NCBI GenBank assembly: GCA_037190175.1
Contig: JBBCJM010000165.1
Span: 1-63,922 of the forward strand
Direction of reading: 5' to 3'
Source: JBBCJM01 sp037190175
GTDB lineage: Bacteria > Pseudomonadota > Alphaproteobacteria > Rhodobacterales > Rhodobacteraceae
DNA: 63,922 bases
Below the pieces are notes generated by a model. That model searched no databases. It saw only the letters and a program-made list of their open reading frames with translations, and was not told the origin of the DNA. Shown one piece after another: positions 46,029 through 55,420 of the stretch. Position 1 is the stretch's first letter; each line of letters begins with the position of its first letter. The translations under genes and the position numbers were made by a program.

Positions 46029-46928
46029 ATGATCGACCGGCTGGAGATGTTCGCGGCCCTGGCGCGCGAGCGGCATTTCGGCCGCGCTGCCGCCGCCTGC
46101 CACGTGACGCAGCCCACGCTGTCCTCGGCCATCCGGGCGCTGGAGGAGCAGCTGGGCGTGCAGCTGGTGGTGCGCGGCGCGCGGTTCGGCGGACTGACGC
46201 CCGAGGGCGAGCGGGTGCTGGTCTGGGCCCGCCGCATCCTGGCCGACGCAAGGGCGATGAAGGACGAGGCGAAGGCGGCGCGGGCGGGCCTTTCGGGCGT
46301 GCTCAAGCTGGGGGTGATCCCCACCGCGCTGCCGCAGGTGGCGCGACTGACCGCGCCCTATGCCGCGCGCCATCCCGGGGTGCGGATCACCCTGCGCTCG
46401 CAGACCTCGGTCGCCATCCTCACCGACCTGGCCGAGGGCGCCATCGACGCGGGCATCACCTATCTGGACAACGAGCCGCTGGGCCGGGTGGCCTCGCAAC
46501 TCCTCTATGCCGAGTTCTACCGCCTGCTGGCGCGCGCCGACCATCCGCTGGCCGCGCGCGATCAGGTGAGCTGGGCCGAGGTGGCGGAACAGCCGCTGTG
46601 CCTCCTGACCGCCGAGATGCAGAACCGCCGGATCGTGGACCAGCATCTGGCCGAGGCGGTGGCTTCGGTAGGGGCGCCGCCGGCGCGGGCGGCGGTCGAA
46701 TCGAACTCCACCATCGCGCTGGTGGCGCATGTGGCCAGCGGGCGCTGGGTCTCGGTGGTGCCGCAGGGGCTGGCGGCGATGTTCACCGGCGGCGGCGATC
46801 TGGTGGCGGTGCCCATCGTCGCGCCGGAGGTGGAGCATCAGGTCGGCCTGATCACCCTGCCGCGCGACCCGGCGATGCCGGTGGTGCAGGCGCTGACCGA
46901 GGTGGCGGCGCGGGTGGCGCCGTTCTGA
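46029..46928 (+). CDS. LysR-family transcriptional regulator
   Basis: A 299-residue LysR regulator: the N-terminal helix-turn-helix MFAALARERHFGRAAAACHVTQPTLSSAIRALEEQLG and GARFGGLTPEGERVLVWARRI (in parts), then a two-lobed effector domain from LKLGVIPTALPQVARL. The target is not obvious: the divergent S49 gene is the default candidate, and the convergent hutD/mutL pair is not. Similar regulators occur beside formate dehydrogenase genes in relatives, but none are here. Confidence 0.9.
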   Translation: MIDRLEMFAALARERHFGRAAAACHVTQPTLSSAIRALEEQLGVQLVVRGARFGGLTPEGERVLVWARRILADARAMKDEAKAARAGLSGVLKLGVIPTALPQVARLTAPYAARHPGVRITLRSQTSVAILTDLAEGAIDAGITYLDNEPLGRVASQLLYAEFYRLLARADHPLAARDQVSWAEVAEQPLCLLTAEMQNRRIVDQHLAEAVASVGAPPARAAVESNSTIALVAHVASGRWVSVVPQGLAAMFTGGGDLVAVPIVAPEVEHQVGLITLPRDPAMPVVQALTEVAARVAPF

Positions 46929-47459
46929 TCAGGGCTCCAGCGTCACCGCCAGCAGGCGCGGTGCGGCCCGCACCCGTACCCGCCCGCCGGTCAGGATCAG
47001 GTCGCCCTTGGCGGCGGTCAGGGCATGGCCCTCCACCGTGACCTCCCCCGGCTCCAGCAGGTAGAGCGCCACCACCTGCCCCTCGGCCGCGAAGCTCCCC
47101 GAGCGCAGCTCCACCGTTCCGCGCAACGCCCGCCTTGCCCACATGGCGTTGAAGTCGCGGCTGGGGGCGCTGACGCCCTCCGCCCCCAGCGCCGCGTCGC
47201 CCGGAAAGGCCACCGGCACCAGCGGATCGGCGCGCAGCGACAGCCCCTCGCCGCACAGCCGGAAGCCCGGCCCCTCGATCACCGTCAGACTGCGGTCGAT
47301 GCCGGGGAAGGTGGAGAACGGCCCGTCCTCGGCCACCGTGGCGACCGACAGCCGCCAGAGCATCCCCTGCGCGTCGTCGGCCCGCGCCAGTTCCACCGTC
47401 TGACCCCGGCCGTTGTCCCAGGGCTGCACGCGATAGTCGCTGGCCGTCAGATGGATCAT
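46929..47459 (-). CDS. HutD/Ves-family protein
   Basis: A 176-residue cupin-like protein of the HutD family: YRVQPWDNGRGQTVELA near residue 9, LWRLSVATVAEDGPFSTFPGIDRSLTVIEG (region) and GDLILTGGRVRVRA near the end. HutD often accompanies histidine-utilisation genes, yet here it is translationally coupled to mutL (ATGA overlap) with no hut genes nearby. Function is not established for the family. Confidence 0.88.
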   Translation of the reverse strand: MIHLTASDYRVQPWDNGRGQTVELARADDAQGMLWRLSVATVAEDGPFSTFPGIDRSLTVIEGPGFRLCGEGLSLRADPLVPVAFPGDAALGAEGVSAPSRDFNAMWARRALRGTVELRSGSFAAEGQVVALYLLEPGEVTVEGHALTAAKGDLILTGGRVRVRAAPRLLAVTLEP

Positions 47460-49252
47460 CGCCGGCCGAACAGCCGCTCGATGTCGGCCAGCCGCAGGGT
47501 CACGAAGGTGGGCCGCCCGTGGTTGCATTGCCCGGCGTTGGGGGTGGCCTCGATCTCGCGCAGCAGCGCGTCCATCTCCTCCACCCGCATGGCGCGGCCG
47601 GAGCGGACCGAGCCGTGGCAGGCCATCCGGCTCAGCACCGCGTCGATCCGGGCCTTCAGCGCCAGCGCGGTGCCGGTGTCGGCCAGTTCGTCCAGCAGGT
47701 CGCGGATCAGCGGGGCGGCCTGCACGGGCCCGAGGATCGCCGGGGTGGCCCGTACCGCGATGGCGCCGGGGCCGAAGCCCTCGACCTCCAGCCCCAGCGC
47801 GGCCAGGTCCGGGGCCAGGGCCATCAGCCGGGCGGCCTCGGGCGCGGGCAGGTCCACGATCTCGGGGATCAGCAGCGCCTGCGCCGGGATGCGGCCCGCG
47901 GCGGCCTGCGCCTTCAGCCGCTCGTAGACCAGCCGTTCGTGGGCCGCGTGCATGTCGACGATCGCCATCCCCTCGGCGGTCTGGGCCACGATCCAGGTGC
48001 CGTGCAACTGCGCCTTGGCCATGCCGAGGGGCTGGTCGGGGGCAGGGGGCGCCTCGGCGAAGCCCGGTTCCGCGGGCCAAGGCGCCTGCGCCTCATAGGC
48101 CAGCGAGCGCGCGGCGTAAGATGGCCGCGCCGGCAGCTCCATCTGGTAGACCCGCGGCGCGTCGGGCCGCATGGCCGCCAGCGTCTCCTGCGCCACCGCC
48201 GCGGATCCGCGGGGCCGGGCCCCGGCCAGCAGCGAGCGCAGGCCGCCCACGATCAGGCCGCGCACCGCCTCGGGCTCGCGGAACCGCACCTCGGCCTTGG
48301 CGGGATGCACGTTCACGTCCACCCGCTCGGGCGGGCAATGCAGGTTCAGCACCGCGGCCGGATGGCGGTCGCGCGGCAGCAGGTCGAAATAGGCCGCCCG
48401 CAAGGCCCCGGTCAGCATCCGGTCCTGCACCGGGCGGCCGTTGACGCAGAGGTGCTGCGCCACCGCCGCGCCGCGGGAATGGGTGGGCAGCGCGGCATAG
48501 CCGGTCAGCCGCAGCCCGTCGCGCTCCAGATCCACCGCCAGCGCATCGGCCGCGAACTCCGGCCCCATCAGCCGCAGCACCCGGGCGTGCAGCGCGGCGA
48601 AGAGGTCGCCGGTGCCCGCCTCGGCCCGCAGGATGGTGCGGGGCTGGGCGGGGTCGGTCACGTCGCGCAGGGTGAAATCGACCGCGGGCTCGGCCAGCGC
48701 CAGCCGGCGCACCACCTCGTGGATCGCCTGCAGCTCGGCGCGTTCGGAGCGCAGGAACTTCAGCCGCGCCGGGGTGGCCTGGAACAGGTCGCGCAGCTCC
48801 ACCGTGGTGCCGCGCCCCGCCGCGGCCGGGCGGACCGCACCGATCCGGCCATGTTCCACCGCGATCTCGGCCGCCTCGGCCCCCGCGGCGCGCGACAGGA
48901 TGCGCAGCCGGCCCACCGCGCCCATCGAGGCCAGCGCCTCGCCGCGGAAGCCGAAGCTGCGGATGTCCAGCAGGTCGGCGCCGTCGGTCTTGGAGGTGGC
49001 ATGGCGCGCCACCGCCAGCGGCAGGTCGGCGGGCAGCATCCCGCAGCCGTCGTCGCCCACCCGGATCAGCGTGCGCCCGCCGGCGGCGATGTCGATGGCC
49101 ACCCGCCGGGCGCCGGCATCCAGCGCGTTCTCCACCAGTTCCTTGACCGCCGAGGCCGGGCGCTCCACCACCTCGCCCGCCGCGATGCGGTTGATTGCCG
49201 CCTCGTCCAGCGGGCGGATGACGGGCTGCATCTGGTGGGCCATGTCGTTCAT
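47456..49252 (-). CDS. mutL: DNA mismatch repair protein MutL
   Basis: A 598-residue GHKL ATPase that couples MutS mismatch recognition to strand incision. The ATPase motifs are AAGEVVERPASAVKELVENALDAGA (in parts), RVGDDGCGM, TSKTDGADLLDIRSFGFRGEAL and GRGTTVELRDLFQATPARLKF. The C-terminal dimerisation domain ends in ACHGSVRSGRAM and CNHGRPTFV. The second of these resembles the endonuclease-type C-terminal motif. Length is standard. Confidence 0.96.
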   Translation of the reverse strand: MNDMAHQMQPVIRPLDEAAINRIAAGEVVERPASAVKELVENALDAGARRVAIDIAAGGRTLIRVGDDGCGMLPADLPLAVARHATSKTDGADLLDIRSFGFRGEALASMGAVGRLRILSRAAGAEAAEIAVEHGRIGAVRPAAAGRGTTVELRDLFQATPARLKFLRSERAELQAIHEVVRRLALAEPAVDFTLRDVTDPAQPRTILRAEAGTGDLFAALHARVLRLMGPEFAADALAVDLERDGLRLTGYAALPTHSRGAAVAQHLCVNGRPVQDRMLTGALRAAYFDLLPRDRHPAAVLNLHCPPERVDVNVHPAKAEVRFREPEAVRGLIVGGLRSLLAGARPRGSAAVAQETLAAMRPDAPRVYQMELPARPSYAARSLAYEAQAPWPAEPGFAEAPPAPDQPLGMAKAQLHGTWIVAQTAEGMAIVDMHAAHERLVYERLKAQAAAGRIPAQALLIPEIVDLPAPEAARLMALAPDLAALGLEVEGFGPGAIAVRATPAILGPVQAAPLIRDLLDELADTGTALALKARIDAVLSRMACHGSVRSGRAMRVEEMDALLREIEATPNAGQCNHGRPTFVTLRLADIERLFGRR

Positions 49253-49297
49253 GCCACCAGCCCTAGCATGGGCAAGGGATTCGGGAAAGGCCGCGGC

Positions 49298-50131
49298 TCA
49301 GCGCGTCGACTTGCCCGCCCAGAAGCAGACCTTGCGTTCGACCAGCCGGATCACGCTGCTCAGCACCACGCCCGAGAGCGACAGCACGATGATCAGCGAG
49401 AACACCCGCGCCATGTCCAGCGAGAAGTTCGCCTGCAGGATCAGCACGCCGATCCCGGTGCGGGCGCCCACGAACTCGCCCACGATGGCGCTGATGACCG
49501 ACAGCACGATCCCGGTCTTCAATCCCGCGAAGATGAAGGGCAGCGCGTTCGGCACCAGGATATAGCGCAGGATCTGCCAGCGGGTGCCGCCCAGCGCGCG
49601 GACCATGGCGATGCGGTCGGAATCGGCGGCCCGGATCCCGGTGATGGTGTTGATCAGGGTGGGGAACATGCTGGCGATGGCCACCAGCACGATCTTCGAC
49701 TGAAGGCCGAAGCCGAACCAGGCGATCATCAGGGGCGCGATGGCCACCTTGGGCATGGTCTGCAACGCGATGATATAGGGATAGAGCACCCGGTCCACGA
49801 TGGAGAAGGTGGTGATCAGGATCCCCAGCAGCAGCCCGAGGCTGGAGCCGATGGCAAAGCCGGTCAGCACCGCGGTCATCGTCACCCGCAGGTGCAGGAT
49901 GTAGAGCCCCGAGGCGACGCCGTTGTAGAACGCCTTGCCCACCTCCAGCGCCGAGGGGAAGATATAGGCCGGCACCTCCAGCACGCGGACCATCGTCTCC
50001 CAGAAGACGATGAGCGCGATGAAATAGATCAGGGCCTCGCCGATCCGCATCCCCAGGTCGAACAGGCGCGAGCTTTTCGGCCGGCCGATCTTCAGCCGGG
50101 CCTCGGCGCTCTGGATCGTGTTGTCAGACAT
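49298..50131 (-). CDS. ABC transporter permease (NitT/TauT type)
   Basis: A 277-residue inner-membrane permease with about six helices and the BPD_transp_1 EAA-like loop MVRALGGTRWQILRYILVPNALPFIFAGLKTG (region near residue 190). AYIFPSALEVGKAFYNG is typical for the SsuC/TauC branch. The ATG at 50131 overlaps the ATPase gene by 8 nt; an earlier ATG at 50149 is possible. With the ATPase and binding protein upstream it forms an importer for an organic anion. Confidence 0.92.
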   Translation of the reverse strand: MSDNTIQSAEARLKIGRPKSSRLFDLGMRIGEALIYFIALIVFWETMVRVLEVPAYIFPSALEVGKAFYNGVASGLYILHLRVTMTAVLTGFAIGSSLGLLLGILITTFSIVDRVLYPYIIALQTMPKVAIAPLMIAWFGFGLQSKIVLVAIASMFPTLINTITGIRAADSDRIAMVRALGGTRWQILRYILVPNALPFIFAGLKTGIVLSVISAIVGEFVGARTGIGVLILQANFSLDMARVFSLIIVLSLSGVVLSSVIRLVERKVCFWAGKSTR

Positions 50132-50936
50132 CGGTCGTCTTTGCTCCAAGGCTGGACGCGGCGTTCAGGCACTCGCGGATCTCCTGGGTCAGGTCGCTCA
50201 TCTCGCGCGCGGCGAGATCGGCGAACTGCCGCGGGCGGGGGAAGGTGTTCGCGAACTCGCCCACGATGCGGCCCGGCCGGGCCGACATGACGATGATGCG
50301 GTCCGACAGGAACACCGCCTCGCTGATCGAATGGGTGATGAAGACCAGCGTCTTGCCGCTTTCCATCCAGATGCGCTGGAACTCCAGCGTGATGGTCTCG
50401 CGCGTCAGCGCGTCCAGCGCGGCGAAGGGTTCGTCCATCATCAGGATCGAGGGGTCGTGCACCAGCGCCCGCACGATCGAGGCGCGCTGCTGCATCCCGC
50501 CCGACAGCTCGTAGGGATAGCGGTTCTCGAACCCGGTCAGCCCGGCCATGGCCAGAAGCCCGTGCACCCGCTCGGTCGCCGCCTTGCGGTCCTGCCGCAG
50601 CACGTCCAGGGGCAGCATCACGTTGTCCCAGATCGTGCGCCAGGGCAGCAGCACCGGGGCCTGGAACACGCAGCCCGCCCGCTTCGACGGGCCGTCGATG
50701 CGGTTGCCGGCGACGAAGATGTCGCCGCCGGTCACCTTTTCCAGTCCGAGCACCAGCTTCAGCAGGCTGCTTTTCCCGCAGCCCGAGGGGCCGACGATGG
50801 ATACGAACTCGCCCTCCCCCACCGACAGCGACACGTTGCGCAACGCCTCGACCGCGAAGTCGCGGGTCTCGTAGACCAGATCGACGTTCCTGACGTCGAG
50901 CGCGTTGGGGCCGGCACCGGACTTCATCATATTCAT
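50124..50936 (-). CDS. ABC transporter ATP-binding protein (NitT/TauT type)
   Basis: A 270-residue ATPase. Walker A is GPSGCGKSSLLKLVLGL near residue 50, the Q-loop FQAPVLLPWRTIWDNVMLPL, signature LSGGMQQRASIVRALVHDP, Walker B ILMMDEPFAALDAL and H-loop VFITHSISEA. The W-R-T after the Q-loop is the rule in SsuB/TauB-like ATPases. It energises the permease that overlaps its 3' end. Confidence 0.95.
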   Translation of the reverse strand: MNMMKSGAGPNALDVRNVDLVYETRDFAVEALRNVSLSVGEGEFVSIVGPSGCGKSSLLKLVLGLEKVTGGDIFVAGNRIDGPSKRAGCVFQAPVLLPWRTIWDNVMLPLDVLRQDRKAATERVHGLLAMAGLTGFENRYPYELSGGMQQRASIVRALVHDPSILMMDEPFAALDALTRETITLEFQRIWMESGKTLVFITHSISEAVFLSDRIIVMSARPGRIVGEFANTFPRPRQFADLAAREMSDLTQEIRECLNAASSLGAKTTDV

Positions 50937-50941
50937 GCGGT

Positions 50942-52003
50942 CTAGACCCTGAACCGTTCGATGCCCGCCTCGGCCAGCGACAGGTCAATCTTGTTGCCGT
51001 CCTCGATCAGCGCGTCCGAGAAGAACTGCGACCGCTCGGCGCCTTCGGGGATCAGGTCGTCGATCCCTTCGAAGAAGGTGGTGATCGCCTCCCACTCGCC
51101 TTCAGTATAGCGGCCCCAGGGCTGCGGGTCATCCAGCTCCTGGAAGGTCGCCGCGGTGCGCTGGATGTAGTAGACGCCCTCGTTCAGCTGCTTCTCGTCC
51201 TCGCCGGCCGGGGCGCCGAACTCCGACCAATAGGCGCGCACGGCCTCCTGCGGGTTGGACCGCATGATCCGCTGGTTCAGGACCAGGCCCTGGAAGATGG
51301 CGGTGGCCAGCTCGGGGTTCTCCTGCACGAAGCGGTCCGACATCACGTTGCCCGCGGCCCCGATGGGGGCGGTGAAGATGCGGAACTTCTCGCCCAGCAG
51401 CTCCAGCGCGGCGATGGAGCCGCCGAACATCGCCAGCCCGTCGACCTCGCCGCTCTTCAGCGCGGCCAGCGCCTGCGGCCCCACGCCGATGGGCAGGAAG
51501 TCCACCGTGTTCGGATCCACCCCGCCGGTGCGCAGCAGGCCGCGGGCGAAGGGCAGCGCGCCCGAGGCGAGCGAGGGCACGCCCAGCGACTTGCCGGCCA
51601 GATCGGCGATCGAGGCGATGGGGCCATCCTCGGGCACCACCACCTCGTAGCCCGACTTGCGCTCCTGGCTGTGGTACATGTGGACCGGCATGTCGGGCTG
51701 CAGGCTCTTGGCCTTGATGAACTCCAGGAAGCCGCAGCCCGCCACCTCGACCTCGCCGTTCAGCAGCAACTGCAGGCCCGCCGCCGAGCCCTGCGTGGGC
51801 AGGTAGTCGCCGCGGAAGCCCAGCGTCTCGTAATAGCCCATGGGGATCCCGAGGAAACGCATGGCATGGTCGGGCCTGACCACCGGGGCCGAGCCCGAGA
51901 TGCGGATCAGCGGCAGGTCCTGCGCCCAGCCGCGGCCGGAAAGCCCGATGAGCGCCGGCGCGGCCAGGCTCATCTGCAAGAAGGTTCGTCTCGGCGTCCT
52001 CAT
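50942..52003 (-). CDS. ABC transporter substrate-binding protein with Tat-like signal
   Basis: A 353-residue NMT1/SsuA-type periplasmic receptor. The N-terminus RRTFLQMSLAAPALIGLSG follows the twin-arginine pattern, suggesting export of a folded protein. The mature part shows RISGSAPVVRPDHAMRF, TQGSAAGLQLLLNGEVEVAGCG and AALKSGEVDGLAMFGG, where ligand contacts are usual. The gene context (Rieske dioxygenase, aldolase) suggests an aromatic acid or sulfonate; the ligand is unknown. Confidence 0.92.
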   Translation of the reverse strand: MRTPRRTFLQMSLAAPALIGLSGRGWAQDLPLIRISGSAPVVRPDHAMRFLGIPMGYYETLGFRGDYLPTQGSAAGLQLLLNGEVEVAGCGFLEFIKAKSLQPDMPVHMYHSQERKSGYEVVVPEDGPIASIADLAGKSLGVPSLASGALPFARGLLRTGGVDPNTVDFLPIGVGPQALAALKSGEVDGLAMFGGSIAALELLGEKFRIFTAPIGAAGNVMSDRFVQENPELATAIFQGLVLNQRIMRSNPQEAVRAYWSEFGAPAGEDEKQLNEGVYYIQRTAATFQELDDPQPWGRYTEGEWEAITTFFEGIDDLIPEGAERSQFFSDALIEDGNKIDLSLAEAGIERFRV

Positions 52004-52116
52004 GTCCCGTCTCCCTGTTATGAATGCGGTTCGCACCGTCGTTCGCGTCGTGCCGCGGCCCGCCCGGGCGGGTCCGGCGCTATCGGGGGCCGGCCTGCCC
52101 GGGTTTGCGCCGCGGG

Positions 52117-52926
52117 TCAGACATAGCCCCCACCCTCGCGGAGATCGGGCGCGTCGCCGCCCCGGGCTCCGATCAGTTCCCGTTTCAGCGCCGCGCCGAT
52201 CAGCGCGGAATCCTTGGCGAAGGTCACCAGCCGGAACCCGGCCCCGACCTGCCCGCGCGCCGCCTTGCCCGAGCCGCACTGGATCCCCGGCACGATGCCG
52301 TGGCGCCGGCAGGCCGCCAGGATCGCCTGCACCGCGGCGACGTGTTCGGGCTCGCCCTTGTCCAGGTCGGGCGGCAGGCCCAGCCCCAGCGCCAGATCCG
52401 CCGGGCCGACGTAGATGCCGTCCAGCCCGGGGGTGGCGGCGATCTCCTCGATATTGGCCAGCCCCTCGCGCGTCTCGACCATGACGAAGCACAGCACCTC
52501 GTCGCCCAGCACGGCGATGTCGCGGCTTTGCATCGTCATGGAAGAGCGCAGGGGGCCATAGGAGCGGATGCCCTTGGCGCCATAGCGGCAGGCGGCCACG
52601 GCGCGGCGGGCATCCTCGCCCGTGTTCGCCATCGGCACGATGATGCCCTGCACCCCGGCGTCCAGCGCCTTGCCGATCAGCCAGGGCTCGTTGGCCGGCA
52701 CCCGGGTGAAAGGCACCACGCCCCGCCCCTCGGCCGCCCGCAGCATGGCCACCATCTCGGGGTAGTCGATCAGCCCGTGCTGCTGGTCGATGCAGATGTA
52801 GTCCACCCCCGGCACCGCCATCAGTTCCAGCCCGAAGGCCCCGGGCATCGCGCACCAGGCCCCCAGCGCCGCCTCGCCCCGGGCCCAGAGGGATCGCAGA
52901 TGGCGCGCGCGCGCGGTGTCGGTCAT
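52117..52926 (-). CDS. HpcH/HpaI-type class II pyruvate aldolase
   Basis: A 269-residue metal-dependent aldolase with the family pattern: GAWCAMPGAFGLELMAVPGVDYICIDQQHGLIDY (region near residue 22), FTRVPANEPWLIGKALDAGVQGIIVPM, METREGLANIEEIAATPGLDGIYVGPADLALGLG (near residue 150; VETREG has the Glu metal ligand). It splits a 4-hydroxy-2-oxoacid, the usual end of aromatic meta-cleavage, or related adducts. It lies beside an MmgE/PrpD gene in the minus-strand unit. Confidence 0.93.
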   Translation of the reverse strand: MTDTARARHLRSLWARGEAALGAWCAMPGAFGLELMAVPGVDYICIDQQHGLIDYPEMVAMLRAAEGRGVVPFTRVPANEPWLIGKALDAGVQGIIVPMANTGEDARRAVAACRYGAKGIRSYGPLRSSMTMQSRDIAVLGDEVLCFVMVETREGLANIEEIAATPGLDGIYVGPADLALGLGLPPDLDKGEPEHVAAVQAILAACRRHGIVPGIQCGSGKAARGQVGAGFRLVTFAKDSALIGAALKRELIGARGGDAPDLREGGGYV

Positions 52927-52937
52927 GGTTCGGCCCC

Positions 52938-54374
52938 CTACGGCTGGTTGTCGCCGGCCAGCAGCGCGGTCAGCTTGCGGATGTCGTCCAGCCCGCCCAG
53001 CCCGGCGACGGCGGCCGCCAGCGCGTCCAGCCGCTCGGGCGGCAGGGTGTCGGCGGCATTCTCGTGCAGCTTGGCGGTCAGGTCTTCGGTCGAGAACGGG
53101 CTGACGTGGTTGCCCCGCGCGGGGCGCGCCTCGCCCGTGAAGCTGTCGCCGCCCGCGGTGACGATCTCCACCTCGGACAGGTGCTTGTCGCCGCCCAGGC
53201 TCTCGTCCGCGCGGATCTCCACCCGTTCGGCGATGAAGGCGGCGCGGGCGGGGTCCATCACCCGGTCCAGGTCGAAGCTGGCCGTGGTGATCCGGCCGTC
53301 CAGCACCGCGGAGCCCACGATATAGGGCAGCGAATGGTCCGCCGCCTCGCGCGAGCGCGGGCGCCAGGGGTCGTCGCGAATCTCCACCAGATGGGAATAG
53401 ACATCCTGCCGGGTGCGGACGCGGACGCGGGCGACCTCGGCCCCCGGCGGCAGCCGGCGGCGGGCGTCCAGCGCCGACTGGATCGCGCTTTGCGCGCGCG
53501 AGCCCACGGGCCAGCGTTTCAGGTCGGTGCGGTCCAGTCCGGTCAGCGGCGCGCCGGGCGCCAGCCGCGCGGCGATCGCCGGGGCCGGGTCGTCCTCCAC
53601 CCGGAACAGCGCCAGCATCCCCAGCTTGCCGCGGAACGGCCGCACCGCGCCCTCGGCGCCTCCACGGGCCAGCAGGCAGGCCTCCAGCGCATAGCGCATG
53701 ATGTCGGCGCCGTGGAACCGTTTCCACATCGTCAGGTCGCCGCGGCGGTTGGGGGCGCTCGATTCGATCTCGTTGCTTTGCAGGTGCTGGATGGCGACGA
53801 TGCCGAACGCCTCGGCCGCCTGGTCGGGGGTCAGCCCCAGCAGGCGGGCCAGCCCCCCGGTGGCGCCCAGCGCCGAGTTGTTGGCGTGGTCCCAGCCGAT
53901 GCGGGTCGAGGGCACCGTGTCGTAAAGCAGCGCCGCGATCTCGTAGCCCACCGCCAGTGCGTCCAGCAGTTCGCGCCCCGAGGCGCCGCGCCATTCCGCG
54001 GCCGCGATCAGGGGCGCCACCATGTCGCTGGGATGGCCGGCGCCGCGCTGGCCGTAGAGCACGTCGTTGTAGTCATAGGCCCGAAGCGGCACCCCGTTGA
54101 CCAGCGAGGCCACGGGCAAGGGCGCGCGGCGGCGGGTGCCCCAGACCGTGGCGCCCTGCGGGAAGTCGGGGAAGAACTCCAGATACCGCCGCGCGATCAC
54201 CGAGGCGGGATGGCGGAAGGCGCCCAGCCCCACCGCCAGCGTGTCCAAGAGCAGCCTTTGCGCCGCGGCGTGGTGCCCCTCGCCCAGCCCGGCCGGGCGG
54301 CCGGTGGCGAAGGCCGCCAGGGCATCGGCCACATCGTCCCTCCAGCCCTCGCCGGCCTGCTGCTGCGCCACCAC
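52938..54374 (-). CDS. MmgE/PrpD-family protein
   Basis: A 478-residue protein of the 2-methylcitrate dehydratase / cis-aconitate decarboxylase fold. The N-terminal helical domain has LLLDTLAVGLGAFRHPAS and the active-site-type segment NGVPLRAYDYNDVLYGQRGAGHPSDMVAPLIAAAE (region near residue 90); DHANNSALGATGGLARLLGL and EIESSAPNRRGDLTMWKRFHG follow. Members dehydrate or decarboxylate small di- and tricarboxylates. A GTG start is used. The gene is divergent from the GntR regulator and first in its unit. Confidence 0.9.
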   Translation of the reverse strand: MVAQQQAGEGWRDDVADALAAFATGRPAGLGEGHHAAAQRLLLDTLAVGLGAFRHPASVIARRYLEFFPDFPQGATVWGTRRRAPLPVASLVNGVPLRAYDYNDVLYGQRGAGHPSDMVAPLIAAAEWRGASGRELLDALAVGYEIAALLYDTVPSTRIGWDHANNSALGATGGLARLLGLTPDQAAEAFGIVAIQHLQSNEIESSAPNRRGDLTMWKRFHGADIMRYALEACLLARGGAEGAVRPFRGKLGMLALFRVEDDPAPAIAARLAPGAPLTGLDRTDLKRWPVGSRAQSAIQSALDARRRLPPGAEVARVRVRTRQDVYSHLVEIRDDPWRPRSREAADHSLPYIVGSAVLDGRITTASFDLDRVMDPARAAFIAERVEIRADESLGGDKHLSEVEIVTAGGDSFTGEARPARGNHVSPFSTEDLTAKLHENAADTLPPERLDALAAAVAGLGGLDDIRKLTALLAGDNQP

Positions 54375-54451
54375 GGCAACTCTCCTGTGCTTTCCCGCGC
54401 CGGGACGGCCGGCACAATGTAGCCAGACGACTCCCGAGACTCGCGCAAGAA

Positions 54452-54560
54452 TGGATACACTTTACACGCCATGCAAGCAGTAATTTGGCAGTTCTGCTGC
54501 GGCATCTGATGGTTTATGTATCCAGTACGGGTTGACAGCGAGAGGCGACTGGATACAACT
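54452..54560. promoter_or_regulatory. GntR operator cluster and promoter (three TGGATACA copies)
   Basis: The 248-nt divergent region holds TGGATACA at 54452-54459 and a 10-bp perfect inverted repeat, TGTATCCAGT (54517-54526) with ACTGGATACA (54548-54557). Between its arms lies a consensus -35 TTGACA (54532-54537), and TACAAC (54554-54559) at 16-nt spacing can serve as -10, so the right arm overlaps the -10. The arrangement fits autorepression by the GntR protein and joint control of the divergent MmgE unit. Confidence 0.75.
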
Positions 54561-54622
54561 CTTCACCAAATCTGCCGCGGCCGGCCGGCTTGCGCGGGCG
54601 CATCACCAACGGGACCCGGGAT

Positions 54623-55420
54623 ATGGCGAACGACGATCAACATTCGGCCTATATCGCAATCAAGGACCTGATCACCTCGGGCGACATCCCGCTGGGCTCG
54701 GCCATCTCGCAGATGGATCTCAGCCGCCGGCTGGGCGTCAGCCGCACCCCGGTGCGCGAGGCGCTGCGCCGGTTGCAGGCCGAGGGGCTGGTCGAGGCCG
54801 AGCGCAACAAGCGCATGAAGGTCACCCAAGTCACGCCCGAGGAGATGGACGCGATCTATGCCATGCGCGTGCTGGCGGAGAGCCTGGGCGTGGCGCTGTC
54901 GGCCCCGCGGCTGACCGCGGCCGACCTGGACGGGCTGCGCGACTTCGCCACCTCGATCAGCCGGCAGTACGACCACGTCGATCCCGACACCCGCGAACGC
55001 CAGATCCTGGAGTTCAAGCTTCAGGCGATGCGCTATGCCGGGGCGGGGGTGGTGAACGAGGTCTCGCAGCTCTTCAACCGCTGCGAGCGGATCCGCAAGC
55101 TCTACCTCATCGTCTCGCCCGGCGCGCGGCTGGTGGCGCACGAGCAGCGGATGGCGCTCTTGGACGCGATCGAGGCGCAGGACATCAATCGCGCGGTCTT
55201 CGTGGCCTCGCGCCACCTCGCGCGGACGGCGCTGGCGGTGCTGAGCTACATGGCCCCGGACTTCGAGCCGCGGGCGCTGCGGGCGGCGCTGGCGCTGACC
55301 TCGAACCCGGCCGAGGCGGCGCCGCCGGGCACGGTGGTGAACGTCATCGGCAGCGGGCCGCGCGCCGCGGCGCATCCCGCACCCCGCAAGCCCGCCAAGC
55401 CCAGGGGAGACCTCGCATGA
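54623..55420 (+). CDS. GntR-family (FadR/FCD subfamily) transcriptional regulator
   Basis: A 265-residue regulator: winged helix SAYIAIKDLITSGDIPLG, ISQMDLSRRLGVSRTPVREALRRLQAEGLVEAE (in parts), then an all-helical FCD effector domain (AIYAMRVLAESLGVALSA, LEFKLQAMRYAG, HEQRMALLDAIEAQD). Pro-rich C-terminal extension. The ATG at 54623 is preferred; a TTG at 54590 would add 11 residues. It overlaps the SDR gene by 4 nt. It is the likely regulator of region D through the TGGATACA sites. Confidence 0.92.
   Translation: MANDDQHSAYIAIKDLITSGDIPLGSAISQMDLSRRLGVSRTPVREALRRLQAEGLVEAERNKRMKVTQVTPEEMDAIYAMRVLAESLGVALSAPRLTAADLDGLRDFATSISRQYDHVDPDTRERQILEFKLQAMRYAGAGVVNEVSQLFNRCERIRKLYLIVSPGARLVAHEQRMALLDAIEAQDINRAVFVASRHLARTALAVLSYMAPDFEPRALRAALALTSNPAEAAPPGTVVNVIGSGPRAAAHPAPRKPAKPRGDLA

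Noticed and set aside
45081..46838. Extended S49 peptidase reading frame through the LysR gene
   Set aside because: The extra N-terminal part mirrors the LysR gene; the protease homology begins at 45905.
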